The position numbers and the translations under genes were made by a program. Positions 1 to 7,709 of a stretch of DNA of 11,024 bases are shown piece by piece. The number at the start of each line of letters is the position of its first letter. Position 1 is the stretch's first letter. Location of the stretch: positions 8,272-19,295 of the forward strand of contig DJFQ01000147.1 in assembly GCA_002432095.1 (NCBI GenBank). Direction: 5' to 3'. The notes below the pieces were generated by a model that worked only from the letters and a program-made list of their open reading frames with translations, was not told the DNA's origin and ran no database searches. Source of the DNA: Marinagarivorans sp. UBA5868 (GTDB taxonomy: Bacteria; Pseudomonadota; Gammaproteobacteria; Pseudomonadales; Cellvibrionaceae).

Positions 1-147
1 GTAGTTATGACCAGTGGAATGCTCGGTCGAGTCGTTGAAGTGGGAGATGTCTATATCACATTGGATGTAGGGGGGGATGTCAAACTGAAATTTCAAAAGG
101 CGGCAGTTCATGCTGTCCTTCCGAAGGGAACGATTAAAGCCATTTGA
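1..147 (+). CDS. yajC: YajC, Sec translocon accessory subunit (C-terminal part)
   Basis: The window opens inside a plus-strand frame that gives 48 residues before a TGA stop; the start lies upstream. The residues fit the cytoplasmic C-terminal half of YajC: V-V-M-T-S-G-M-L-G-R-V near the edge, then a K-F-Q-K-A-A-V segment, and the typical ending V-L-P-K-G-T-I-K. YajC is a small, roughly 110-residue inner-membrane protein with one N-terminal membrane segment; it associates with SecDF beside the SecYEG channel. The membrane segment is outside the window. A terminator follows at once, so yajC ends its transcript here instead of running on into secD, which is the usual next gene. Identity rests on family pattern recognition over a short stretch. 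Confidence 0.85.
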   Translation, partial: VVMTSGMLGRVVEVGDVYITLDVGGDVKLKFQKAAVHAVLPKGTIKAI

Positions 148-152
148 TTTGC

Positions 153-172
153 AGCCCCGAAAGGGGCTTTTT
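153..172 (+). terminator. Intrinsic terminator after yajC
   Basis: A 6-bp perfect stem AGCCCC/GGGGCT (153-158 with 163-168) closes a GAAA tetraloop and runs into five T residues (168-172). It starts 5 nt after the yajC stop codon. This is a textbook rho-independent terminator for the yajC transcript. Confidence 0.88.
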
Positions 173-206
173 AATGTCTGTGGGACGCTATGACTCAAAT
201 CGAAGT

Positions 207-212
207 AAGGAG
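207..212 (+). promoter_or_regulatory. Ribosome binding site that fixes the symporter start
   Basis: AAGGAG lies 6 nt before the GTG at 219. The longer in-frame possibilities are a TTG at 144, which overlaps the yajC stop and the terminator, and an ATG at 174, which sits directly after the terminator T-tract and has no Shine-Dalgarno sequence. This site therefore selects GTG 219. Confidence 0.8.
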
Positions 213-218
213 AGGTTT

Positions 219-1544
219 GTGGAGCCGCTGATCGAAACCATCAACAGTTTTCTTTGGGGAGAATTTCTGTGGGTGCTGATTATCGCCATAGGGTTTTTCC
301 TTAATGTGAGATTGCTTTTCTTACCGCTTCGTAAGATTGGTTATGCCTTCCGCCAATTGTGGGCCAGCAGGAAAACCGCCGGTGTGTCGGGGATCAGTCC
401 AATGGCGACACTTATGGTATCGCTCTCAGCGACGGTTGGTACCGGGAATATCGCTGGCGTTGCCATCGCTATTGGTGTTGGTGGCCCAGGGGCGTTGTTT
501 TGGATGTGGCTGAGTGCATTGCTCGGAATGGCGACCAAATATTCGGAATCGGTTTGTGCTGTTCACTTTCGTGAAAAAAACGCCAAGGAGCAATATGTTG
601 GCGGCCCCATGTATTACATCAGGAATGGAATGGGGCCTCGCTGGATGTGGTTGGCAGTTCTCTTTGCGGTTTTTGGCGCTCTTGCAGGCTTTGGTATCGG
701 TAATGCGGTTCAGGCTCACTCGGTAGCGGAGTCATTGAACGTAGCGTTTGGCATCGATAAAGGTTGGTCTGCTTTGGTTATGACCGTCACCATTGCGATG
801 GTGTTGTTAGGGGGACTGCGGGGCATCGCCCGTATGGCAACTGCGTTGGTCCCATTCATGTCGTTTTTCTATCTGATTGCAGGCTTGGTCGTTATAGGCG
901 CAAACCTGCCTCAAGTTCCCGATGCCTTGTCGTTAGTAATTGAGTCTGCATTCACGGGAACCGCTGCTTCTGGAGGCTTTGCCGGTGCTGCCGTTGCGCT
1001 TGCTATTGAGCAGGGCATAGCGCGGGGTGTTTTTTCCAATGAAGCCGGACTTGGAAGTGCGCCAATTGCCCATGCTGCCGCTGAATCGAATAGCGCGGTG
1101 GAGCAGGGCTGTGTTGCTATGTTAGGAACGTTTATCGACACCTTGGTGATATGCACTATTACCGGACTGGCAATTGTTGTTACGGGAGTCTGGGATGGCA
1201 GTGCCAAAGGAACTGCCATGTCTCAGGCGGCATTTTCCTCGGTATTGCCTTTTGGTGGGCAGATAGTGGCGTTGAGTCTGTCCTTGTTTGCATTCACTAC
1301 GATTTTGGGTTGGAGCTATTACGGAGAACGTTGTGCGGAGTTTCTCTTTAAGCATGAGGTCGCGCTTTTCTATCGATGTCTCTGGGTAGCGGTGATTCCG
1401 ATCGGCGCTTTAATGAGTCTGGATCTTGTATGGGACATCGCGGATATTCTCAACGGTTTGATGGCTATCCCAAATGTCATAGCGCTGTTCGCGTTGAGTG
1501 GTCTGGTGGTGCGCCTTACCCGCGAACATTTTAATGGGGGCTGA
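219..1544 (+). CDS. AGCS-family sodium:alanine/glycine symporter
   Basis: Predicted 441-residue inner-membrane permease that couples sodium entry to uptake of small neutral amino acids, probably alanine or glycine. Family hallmarks are clear: S-A-T-V-G-T-G-N-I-A-G at about residues 70-80, G-G-P-G-A-L-F-W-M-W at 88-97 followed by a G-M-A-T-K segment, and G-V-F-S-N-E-A-G-L-G at about 270-279. About ten or more hydrophobic segments run through the protein. The N-terminus (E-P-L-I-E-T-I-N-S-F-L-W-G) has the form expected for the family, which supports GTG 219 as start; the length is normal. Only about 45 nt separate the yajC terminator from this start, so its promoter must be compressed there or lie inside yajC. 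No terminator is visible before the next gene 47 nt on, so the two may be co-transcribed. Family assignment is firm; the exact substrate is inferred. Confidence 0.92.
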   Translation: MEPLIETINSFLWGEFLWVLIIAIGFFLNVRLLFLPLRKIGYAFRQLWASRKTAGVSGISPMATLMVSLSATVGTGNIAGVAIAIGVGGPGALFWMWLSALLGMATKYSESVCAVHFREKNAKEQYVGGPMYYIRNGMGPRWMWLAVLFAVFGALAGFGIGNAVQAHSVAESLNVAFGIDKGWSALVMTVTIAMVLLGGLRGIARMATALVPFMSFFYLIAGLVVIGANLPQVPDALSLVIESAFTGTAASGGFAGAAVALAIEQGIARGVFSNEAGLGSAPIAHAAAESNSAVEQGCVAMLGTFIDTLVICTITGLAIVVTGVWDGSAKGTAMSQAAFSSVLPFGGQIVALSLSLFAFTTILGWSYYGERCAEFLFKHEVALFYRCLWVAVIPIGALMSLDLVWDIADILNGLMAIPNVIALFALSGLVVRLTREHFNGG

Positions 1545-1591
1545 TTCACTGTTCAGCCATCGCTTAGGTTTTGATTGATTGCGGAGCGTCT

Positions 1592-2515
1592 ATGCCCAAA
1601 GGGTTTGGCAGTAAGCTGGTTATCGCCATTTCTTCCCGAGCGTTGTTCGATCTGGATGAGAGCCACACGGTTTTTCAATCGCAAGGGTTGGACGCCTATT
1701 CGCAGTATCAGATAGATCATGAAGACGACGTTCTCATGCCTGGCGACGCTTTTCCCATGGTGAAAAAGCTTCTGCACATCAATGAAATGCTTGGCGGAGA
1801 GCCGCGCGTCGAGGTGATCCTGCTGTCGCGCAACAGTGCAGATACCGGGCTGAGAGTGTTCAATTCGATCAACCATTACGGCTTGAAAATCACCCGTGCC
1901 GCATTTTGCGGAGGGGAAAGCCCCTACCGGTACATAGAGGCTTTTAACTGCCATCTGTTTTTATCGACGGATGCTGGGGACGTTTGCCAAGCTCTGGAGC
2001 GGGGAGTTGCCGCGGCAACTCTGTTGACGTCCAAGAAGGGCTTGCAGGAATCCAAGCAGCTGCGCTTTGCATTTGATGGTGATGCGGTGTTGTTTTCGGA
2101 TGAAGCGGAAATCATATACAAAACCCAGGGCCTGGAAGAGTTTGCCAAGCGGGAGCGAGAGTCGGCCCGTACCCCGTTGAGTGGAGGTCCGTTTAAGTCG
2201 TTTCTCTCCGCATTGCAAGGTTTGCAAAAAGAATTTGGCCTCGACGAGTGTCCAATCCGTACCGCTTTAGTAACTGCTCGATCAGCCCCTGCCCACGAAC
2301 GGGTGATCCGCACATTGCGTGCTTGGGATATTCGCCTCGACGAGTCGCTTTTCCTGGGCGGGCTTGATAAGGGCGCATTTTTGAAAGCTTACGGCGCGGA
2401 TGTGTTTTTTGATGATCAGGCGACTCATTGTTTGTCGGCGCGAGAGCATGTAGCCACCGGTCATGTTCCCCATGGCATCGCCAATCAACCGGTTGGCGAT
2501 GCCGAAGCAACTTAA
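1592..2515 (+). CDS. Cytosolic 5'-nucleotidase (PF06189-type, HAD-like)
   Basis: Predicted 307-residue soluble enzyme resembling the bacterial homologues of cytosolic 5'-nucleotidase 1, which release phosphate from nucleoside monophosphates. The HAD-type catalytic elements lie in the middle and C-terminal part: F-D-G-D-A-V (nucleophile and acid, D162/D164), V-T-A-R (T228 region), L-D-K-G-A-F (K260) and F-F-D-D-Q (D274/D275). The N-terminal half carries the family-typical I-S-S-R-A-L-F-D-L and L-S-R-N-S-A-D-T-G stretches. ATG 1592 is chosen over an in-frame TTG at 1571 because GGAG sits 5 nt before it and the protein then starts right at the conserved region. The gene lies 47 nt behind the symporter on the same strand. 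Which nucleotide it prefers cannot be told. The last codons contain a long inverted repeat, listed separately. Confidence 0.87.
   Translation: MPKGFGSKLVIAISSRALFDLDESHTVFQSQGLDAYSQYQIDHEDDVLMPGDAFPMVKKLLHINEMLGGEPRVEVILLSRNSADTGLRVFNSINHYGLKITRAAFCGGESPYRYIEAFNCHLFLSTDAGDVCQALERGVAAATLLTSKKGLQESKQLRFAFDGDAVLFSDEAEIIYKTQGLEEFAKRERESARTPLSGGPFKSFLSALQGLQKEFGLDECPIRTALVTARSAPAHERVIRTLRAWDIRLDESLFLGGLDKGAFLKAYGADVFFDDQATHCLSAREHVATGHVPHGIANQPVGDAEAT
2474..2503. repeat. 11-bp perfect inverted repeat at the 3' end of the nucleotidase gene
   Basis: GGCATCGCCAA (2474-2484) and its exact reverse complement TTGGCGATGCC (2493-2503) flank an 8-nt spacer that itself holds most of the palindrome AACCGGTT. 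The hairpin lies in the last codons and ends 9 nt before the stop codon. No T-tract follows on the plus strand, so it is not a classical intrinsic terminator. It could block 3' exonuclease decay, assist termination, or be a REP-like repeat. Confidence 0.7.
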
Positions 2516-2734
2516 GCCTTCCTTAGTATTCGCTTCTTTTCTCAACCCCTATTGAACCGGCGGTTATATCGACGCGGCGCTCGTCGGTTTGTACCCCTCG
2601 ATTCATGCATTTGGCGTTGTCACTGCTAGGCTTCAAACAAGGATGTGAAATCTGGTGTGCTTTGGGAGTGGACCCAAAACAAGAATCGAGCAGACCCAAA
2701 GGTTTGCAGCTCCAGATGCGCTGTAGGGGCATAG
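2516..2734. other. Intergenic region upstream of the stress-protein gene
   Basis: These 219 nt hold no convincing gene. I see a weak imperfect-context hairpin (TTTGGG 2661-2666 with CCCAAA 2673-2678; a second CCCAAAG at 2695-2701 could compete) and a TTGTCA at 2617-2622 that resembles a -35 box but has no matching -10 at normal spacing. The promoter of the following usp gene presumably lies here. Confidence 0.4.
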
Positions 2735-3265
2735 ATGATCAAGACAATATTATTCGCAACCGATCTGGGAGCCTTCACCAGTCACAGTCTGTTGCACGTG
2801 GAATCCCTGGCTCGGCAATTTAATGCTCAGGTCGGTATCGTTCACGCAGTCCCACCGATTGGAGAATTTGCGGCGGCTGTGGTGCGCAGCCATTGTTCAG
2901 ACCAAGTAAAGAAGGAAGTTCTCCAGACCTCTCATATCAAAGGCCTGCTGGAGACATTACGGGAACAGATTTTTGAGCTTCTCGCCCGTGACCCGGGTGG
3001 CGAGGCCGGCCTGTTAGGATTGGTCAAAGACATCGTCGTTTTGCCCGGCCAGCCCGCGGCGGTCATTTTGCGAGAAGCGGAAAGAATGGGGGCCGATCTG
3101 ATCGTGGTCGGCAGTCATTCGGCAGAGGCGCTGGATGGTAGGCTGCTCGGCTCCGTCGCCACTAAAGTCCTCCAGCTGGCTAAAGTGCCGGTGTTTATGG
3201 TGCCCATGATGAACCCGGACTACGGAGTTTGGCATGGGAGCGTCAATACTGGGTTTCGCGCCTGA
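2735..3265 (+). CDS. Universal stress protein, UspA family
   Basis: Predicted 176-residue cytoplasmic protein with one UspA domain. The N-terminus M-I-K-T-I-L-F-A-T-D-L is the first strand of the alpha/beta fold, with the nucleotide-contacting aspartate. Near the C-terminus is a version of the ATP-binding signature: a V-V-G-S-H-S turn, nine residues, then G-S-V-A-T-K-V and V-P-V-F-M-V-P. In the classical signature G-x2-G-x9-G-S/T the second glycine is serine here, so nucleotide binding is possible but not certain. At 176 residues it is longer than the roughly 140-residue single-domain proteins, owing to an insertion before the signature and a short tail. GGGG at 2726-2729 precedes the ATG. 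As I recall, a Usp gene also sits just before cysB in P. aeruginosa. Its specific role is unknown; such proteins usually respond to starvation, hypoxia or oxidants. Confidence 0.85.
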   Translation: MIKTILFATDLGAFTSHSLLHVESLARQFNAQVGIVHAVPPIGEFAAAVVRSHCSDQVKKEVLQTSHIKGLLETLREQIFELLARDPGGEAGLLGLVKDIVVLPGQPAAVILREAERMGADLIVVGSHSAEALDGRLLGSVATKVLQLAKVPVFMVPMMNPDYGVWHGSVNTGFRA

Positions 3266-3368
3266 GCGGTCCCTGTCGCTCTACGACGTACACCCCATAT
3301 GATTTTTCGGCAAGCAAATCGCTGGGCTAGTGCTAAATTTATTCTAAGTTGGTAAATAATCAGTTTAG

Positions 3369-4451
<1,083 letters not shown>

Positions 4452-4460
4452 GTTTGTATA

Positions 4461-4490
4461 ACTGATCCGGTATGAAACCGGATCAGTTTT
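4461..4490. terminator. Terminator between convergent cysB and the thioredoxin-like gene
   Basis: An 11-bp perfect stem ACTGATCCGGT (4461-4471) with ACCGGATCAGT (4477-4487) closes a 5-nt loop ATGAA and runs into TTTT (4487-4490) on the plus strand, 9 nt after the cysB stop. It touches the stop codon of the minus-strand gene. It is a good intrinsic terminator for cysB. On the minus strand the same stem is followed only by TTAT, so termination there is probably weaker. Confidence 0.88.
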
Positions 4491-4828
4491 CAAAGAAAGT
4501 CCAAGTCTGAATTGTTCTGCATTATTTCCGTTAGCTCGTCCTTCTCATTCGTTTTCTGTTCCAATACTTCTTTAACAAATTTCAGGTAAACCGTATAAAT
4601 CCGCGGTTCCTTGGTTTGTTCATCTTCCACGACAAAAAACGGTGCTCGGTCGACATTGAATTTTTTTGCGATCTGCATCCCCGGAGATAATGCGTCGCGT
4701 TCATCGGCAATCAGTACCTCATCTATGCGAGCCATTTGCCCGGATGATTCGAGTTTGTTGATGACATCCGCGCATTTGCTGCAGGGTGAACCATCGACCA
4801 GAATCTTTTTGACAAAAGTGATTTTCAT
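4490..4828 (-). CDS. Small thioredoxin/glutaredoxin-fold CxxC protein, co-transcribed with cysH
   Basis: Predicted 112-residue cytoplasmic protein without a signal peptide. A first strand (M-K-I-T-F-V-K-K-I-L) leads into D-G-S-P-C-S-K-C-A-D-V, a CxxC redox motif (C16, C19) at the start of a helix, as in thioredoxins and glutaredoxins. R-A-P-F-F-V-V at 61-67 supplies the expected cis-proline (P63) before the next strand. The C-terminus is an acidic tail. The ATG at 4828 has GAGG 7-10 nt upstream and lies 8 nt behind the cysH stop, so both genes share a transcript. A long in-frame extension upstream to 4951 only reads through cysH antisense-like filler and is rejected. I recall an uncharacterised gene in the same place between cysB and cysH in P. 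aeruginosa. A role as reductant for CysH is inference; an iron-sulfur or regulatory role is also possible. Confidence 0.82.
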   Translation of the reverse strand: MKITFVKKILVDGSPCSKCADVINKLESSGQMARIDEVLIADERDALSPGMQIAKKFNVDRAPFFVVEDEQTKEPRIYTVYLKFVKEVLEQKTNEKDELTEIMQNNSDLDFL

Positions 4829-4836
4829 GGTATGCC

Positions 4837-5565
4837 TCAATGTGAGTCCTGCAAATTGGTGGCATGCAAGCCGCATTCTTTCTTGGTGGCTTCCTCCCAC
4901 CACCAGCGACCTTCGCGTTCGTGTTGCCCTGGCCCTACAGGCCGGGTGCAAGGTTCACAGCCGATAGAGATAAAACCGCGATCATGCAGTGGGTTGTAGG
5001 GTACCTCGTAAGCGCGGATGTAATTCCACACCTGTTGTAAAGTCCAGTTTGCCAGCGGGTTGAATTTGGTAAGTTTCTCACCGGGTCGCGCAAAGATTTT
5101 GTCGTCTTGAATAACTGGAATGCTGGCGCGAGTTCCGGGGCTTTGGTCTTTTCGCTGGCCGGTAACCCATGCATCCAAGGTCAGCAACTTTTTCTTCAAC
5201 GGGCCGATTTTGCGGATGGCGCAGCACTCTTGATGATTATCTTCATAAAAGCTGAACAGTCCTTTCGCACTCACCAGTTGGCGTACCGCTTCCGCGTCCG
5301 GAAACAGTATGTCGACACGTATGCCGTAATGCAGCCTGACTTTTTCGATAAATTGGTAGGTGTCAGTATGTAGGCGACCGGTGTCGAGACAAAATACTTG
5401 TATGTCAGGGCGAATCCTGGTGGCCATATCCACAAGAACCACATCCTCGGCTCCACTGAACGACAGTGCGATGTTTTCATATTCCTTTAAAGCAAATTGC
5501 AGAATTTGCTGAGGAGTTTGTGTTTGTAAATGGTTATCCAGGTCTAGAAAATTGAGAGAAGTCAT
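4837..5565 (-). CDS. cysH: CysH, assimilatory adenylyl-sulfate (APS) reductase
   Basis: 242 residues. It reduces APS to sulfite and AMP in the cytoplasm using a dithiol donor such as thioredoxin. The N-terminal ATP-pyrophosphatase-like fold shows S-F-S-G-A-E-D at 35-41 and [10 protein letters not shown] at 61-70, then V-T-G-Q-R-K-D-Q-S at 134-142. The four cysteines of a [4Fe-4S] cluster are present as C114-C115 and C203-x2-C206 (G-C-E-P-C-T). The catalytic cysteine is C231 in K-E-C-G-L-H. The double-cysteine pair marks the APS-using type found in Pseudomonas, as opposed to the cluster-free PAPS reductase of E. coli. The ATG at 5565 has no strong Shine-Dalgarno sequence, but the protein start looks normal. 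It leads the two-gene unit with the CxxC protein and is divergent from thrH. Confidence 0.95.
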   Translation of the reverse strand: MTSLNFLDLDNHLQTQTPQQILQFALKEYENIALSFSGAEDVVLVDMATRIRPDIQVFCLDTGRLHTDTYQFIEKVRLHYGIRVDILFPDAEAVRQLVSAKGLFSFYEDNHQECCAIRKIGPLKKKLLTLDAWVTGQRKDQSPGTRASIPVIQDDKIFARPGEKLTKFNPLANWTLQQVWNYIRAYEVPYNPLHDRGFISIGCEPCTRPVGPGQHEREGRWWWEEATKKECGLHATNLQDSH

Positions 5566-5605
5566 ATTAAAACAGCTACGGTGGTCCGCTGAAAACAGGG
5601 GTCGA

Positions 5606-5660
5606 AGAATAACAGACGTCAGCGGCCTTGAGAAATATCACACAGTTCTAGGCTTAGAAT
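5606..5660 (-). promoter_or_regulatory. Possible cysH promoter and CysB-type half-site
   Basis: On the minus strand TTCTCA (5634-5629) and TATTCT (5611-5606) each match four of six consensus bases with a 17-nt spacer, about 40 nt before the cysH start. Upstream lies ATTCTAAG (5660-5653). Both ATTCTAAG and the 8-mer TATTCTTC, which overlaps the -10 here, also occur upstream of cysB at 3341-3348 and 3373-3380. A CysB activator site near the -35 is expected for a cysH gene. The boxes are weak. Confidence 0.3.
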
Positions 5661-5687
5661 CATCGAGTATCGACCAGGGCGGTGACG

Positions 5688-5742
5688 TTGCATACCGTTC
5701 GCGAAATCGGTAGATTTGCCGCCTGCTGCGGCTTGTAAGCCG
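5688..5742 (+). promoter_or_regulatory. Possible thrH promoter and structured leader
   Basis: TTGCAT (5688-5693) and TAGATT (5711-5716) are spaced by 17 nt and could form a weak promoter. It is followed by overlapping inverted repeats: GCCGC/GCGGC (5718-5722 with 5728-5732, 5-nt loop) and CGGCTT/AAGCCG (5729-5734 with 5737-5742). They share bases, so only one can form at a time. They lie in the leader about 45 nt before the thrH start. No attenuator-like T-tract or leader peptide is evident. Confidence 0.28.
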
Positions 5743-5787
5743 ACATTGCGCCTCGAACTTTTCTTTTCCAACCTACAGGAGTCATCT

Positions 5788-6405
5788 GTGGAAATCGCAT
5801 GTCTCGATCTTGAAGGGGTGCTGGTCCCTGAAATATGGATAAAATTTGCGGAAAAAACCGGCATTCCAGAACTGCGTGCCACAACACGTGACATTCCAAA
5901 TTATGACGAGCTGATGACTATGCGGCTCGGCATTCTGGCCAAACACGGCCTAGGGCTTCAACAGATTCAGGAAGTGATTGCAACGTTGCGTCCGCTTGAC
6001 GGTGCTGCGGAGTTCCTCGACTGGTTGCGAGCGCGCTTTCAAGTGGTGATTCTTTCCGACACTTTCTACGAATTTGCCGGTCCACTGATGGCTCAGCTTG
6101 GTTATCCAACGTTGTTGTGCCACAAGTTGACTGTGGACGAGAAAGGCATGGTAACAAATTACAATTTGCGGCAAGTGAATCCCAAGCGTCAGGCCGTATG
6201 CGCGTTTAAGACGCTCTACTATCGCACCATCGCGGTAGGTGATTCTTATAACGATACAACCATGCTGGCGGAAGCCGATGTCGGGATTCTGTTTCATGCA
6301 CCGGATAATGTGATTGCGCAATTTCCCCAATTCCCCGCCGTGCATACCTACGCCGACCTTAAGCAAGAATTCTTGAAGTCCAGCCTGCGTGAACTGTCGC
6401 TTTAA
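5788..6405 (+). CDS. thrH: ThrH, bifunctional phosphoserine phosphatase / homoserine phosphotransferase
   Basis: 205 residues, the length of P. aeruginosa ThrH, and nearly colinear with that sequence as I remember it. ThrH is a cytoplasmic HAD-superfamily enzyme that removes phosphate from phosphoserine and can pass it to homoserine, linking serine and threonine synthesis. Motif I is D7-L-E9-G-V: the nucleophile is kept, and the second acid is glutamate, as in ThrH proteins. Motif II is S90 in I-L-S-D-T-F-Y-E-F; motif III is K133 in N-P-K-R-Q; motif IV is G-D-S-Y-N-D at 151-156. The start is GTG 5788, with AGGAG ending 6 nt before it; longer in-frame starts lack support. It is divergent from cysH, and its stop codon overlaps that of pabB. 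Confidence 0.96.
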   Translation: MEIACLDLEGVLVPEIWIKFAEKTGIPELRATTRDIPNYDELMTMRLGILAKHGLGLQQIQEVIATLRPLDGAAEFLDWLRARFQVVILSDTFYEFAGPLMAQLGYPTLLCHKLTVDEKGMVTNYNLRQVNPKRQAVCAFKTLYYRTIAVGDSYNDTTMLAEADVGILFHAPDNVIAQFPQFPAVHTYADLKQEFLKSSLRELSL

Positions 6406-7709
6406 GCTTTTTGCGACGCCGCGCTTTCATTGACAAGCGCCGTGAGAAGAGAGCCTATTTTGTGTAGGCTTTCTTCATATTCTTGGGCGGGTATGGAATC
6501 CGCCACTATGCCGCCTCCCGCCCACGCGTACATCTTTGCGTCATGTAACAGCAACGTTCGTATCGCGATGTTGAAATCAGAGCTGTTATTAACACTGAAA
6601 TAACCAATGGCTCCGCAGTAGACGCTGCGTGAGTGGCCTTCGAGTTCTTCGATGATTTCCATTGAGCGCTTCTTTGGCGCGCCGGTAATAGACCCGCCAG
6701 GGAAACAGGCCAGGATAAAATCTGGGTAGCTAACATTCGGTTTCAATATCCCCTCAATACTGCTGACCAAATGATGGACGTTGTTAAAACTCTGCAACGC
6801 GAACAATTCCGGCACCGTTACGCTGTGGGGCAAGCAGTTCATGCTGAAGTCATTTCTTAACAAATCGACGATCATTAAATTCTCTGCACGGTTTTTCAGG
6901 CTGCCATGCAGCCTGTCTTGCAGTGCTTTGTCCTCGACAGCCGTCGTTCCGCGAGGCGCCGTGCCTTTGATAGGTTGGGTCAGCGCATGTCGATCGCGGA
7001 TTTGGATAAAACGCTCGGGAGAAATGCTTAAGATGGCGCCTTCGCTGAGGTTCAAAAAAGCCGAAAATGGGCTAGGTACGGCGCGCCGCAAACTTAGATA
7101 GGCGGCAGCGGCCGAGCCGGAAAAATCGGCGCTGAAACGCTGGGTATAGTTGACCTGATAACAGTCACCGGCAAGCAGATATTGTTGGATTCGTTCGAGA
7201 CAACCTAAATAGTGGTCGCGGCTTTCATCGTTTACAAAAGGGCTGCAGTGGTAGGTGTCTACAGGACGCTCTGTTCGCAATGCAGTATGGATGCGGTCGC
7301 GTATGGCATCTGCGCAACTGTCCTGAAATACCAAGCTCGCCTTACGTTCATGGTGATCGATAACCAGTGCCCAGTCATACCAGCCAAATTGTGCCCGGGG
7401 AAGCGGATCGGGTTTTTTGCACTGCAATTTAAAAAGCTGATGGCGATAAGCATAACTAAAATAACCAACCCAACCTCCGCAGAAAGGTAGGTCGCTTTCG
7501 ACGACCGCATTGGCTAATCGATCAGTGAGGTATTTCGGCAAACCAGCACAGTCGCTAACCTGCTCGCTGGGCAGCGCGCTGAAGATATCGTAGCGCCCCA
7601 AGTGGGACCCTGGCTTGCCGCTGTCTAGCCAGACGCATCCCGGCAATAAACTCAATCGCTTAAATATCGTCTCGACATCGGTTGTATAAGGAAAGTCGAG
7701 TCTGTACAC
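6402..7709 (-). CDS. pabB: PabB, aminodeoxychorismate synthase component I
   Basis: 435 residues, normal for the family. With the glutaminase PabA it converts chorismate to 4-amino-4-deoxychorismate, the precursor of p-aminobenzoate and folate, in the cytoplasm. The N-terminal region resembles that of anthranilate-synthase component I; the chorismate-binding domain fills the rest. The key sign is P-I-K-G-T-A-P-R-G at 246-254: lysine 248 is the residue that distinguishes PabB from TrpE, which has alanine there. Further family blocks are L-L-R-N-D at 283-287, F-P-G-G-S-I-T-G-A-P-K at 336-346, and Y-C-G-A-I-G-Y at 364-370. The start is GTG 7709, with GAGG about 10 nt upstream, a rather long spacing. 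It is convergent with thrH with shared stop bases and divergent from the Rieske gene. pabB also follows thrH in P. aeruginosa. Confidence 0.95.
   Translation of the reverse strand: MYRLDFPYTTDVETIFKRLSLLPGCVWLDSGKPGSHLGRYDIFSALPSEQVSDCAGLPKYLTDRLANAVVESDLPFCGGWVGYFSYAYRHQLFKLQCKKPDPLPRAQFGWYDWALVIDHHERKASLVFQDSCADAIRDRIHTALRTERPVDTYHCSPFVNDESRDHYLGCLERIQQYLLAGDCYQVNYTQRFSADFSGSAAAAYLSLRRAVPSPFSAFLNLSEGAILSISPERFIQIRDRHALTQPIKGTAPRGTTAVEDKALQDRLHGSLKNRAENLMIVDLLRNDFSMNCLPHSVTVPELFALQSFNNVHHLVSSIEGILKPNVSYPDFILACFPGGSITGAPKKRSMEIIEELEGHSRSVYCGAIGYFSVNNSSDFNIAIRTLLLHDAKMYAWAGGGIVADSIPAQEYEESLHKIGSLLTALVNESAASQKA

Noticed and set aside
144..218. N-terminal extension of the symporter frame from a TTG at 144 or an ATG at 174
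   Set aside because: It would translate through the yajC terminator, has no Shine-Dalgarno, and adds residues not typical of AGCS proteins; GTG 219 has a perfect site.
1553..1954. 133-codon open frame on the minus strand inside the nucleotidase gene
   Set aside because: Antisense to a clearly conserved enzyme; no recognisable product or ribosome binding site.
2661..2701. Short hairpins built from TTTGGG and two CCCAAA copies upstream of usp
   Set aside because: Six-base AT/GC arms with no T-tract or context are expected by chance at this length.
2605..2823. 72-codon open frame in the region before usp, running into it
   Set aside because: Overlaps the start of usp in another frame, has no ribosome binding site and no recognisable features.
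4829..4951. 41-codon upstream extension of the CxxC protein
   Set aside because: Arginine-rich out-of-frame reading of the cysH 3' end; the ATG at 4828 has a good ribosome binding site and a proper first strand.
4611..4967. 118-codon plus-strand frame across the CxxC gene and the end of cysH
   Set aside because: Antisense shadow of two well-supported genes; low-complexity serine/threonine-rich translation.
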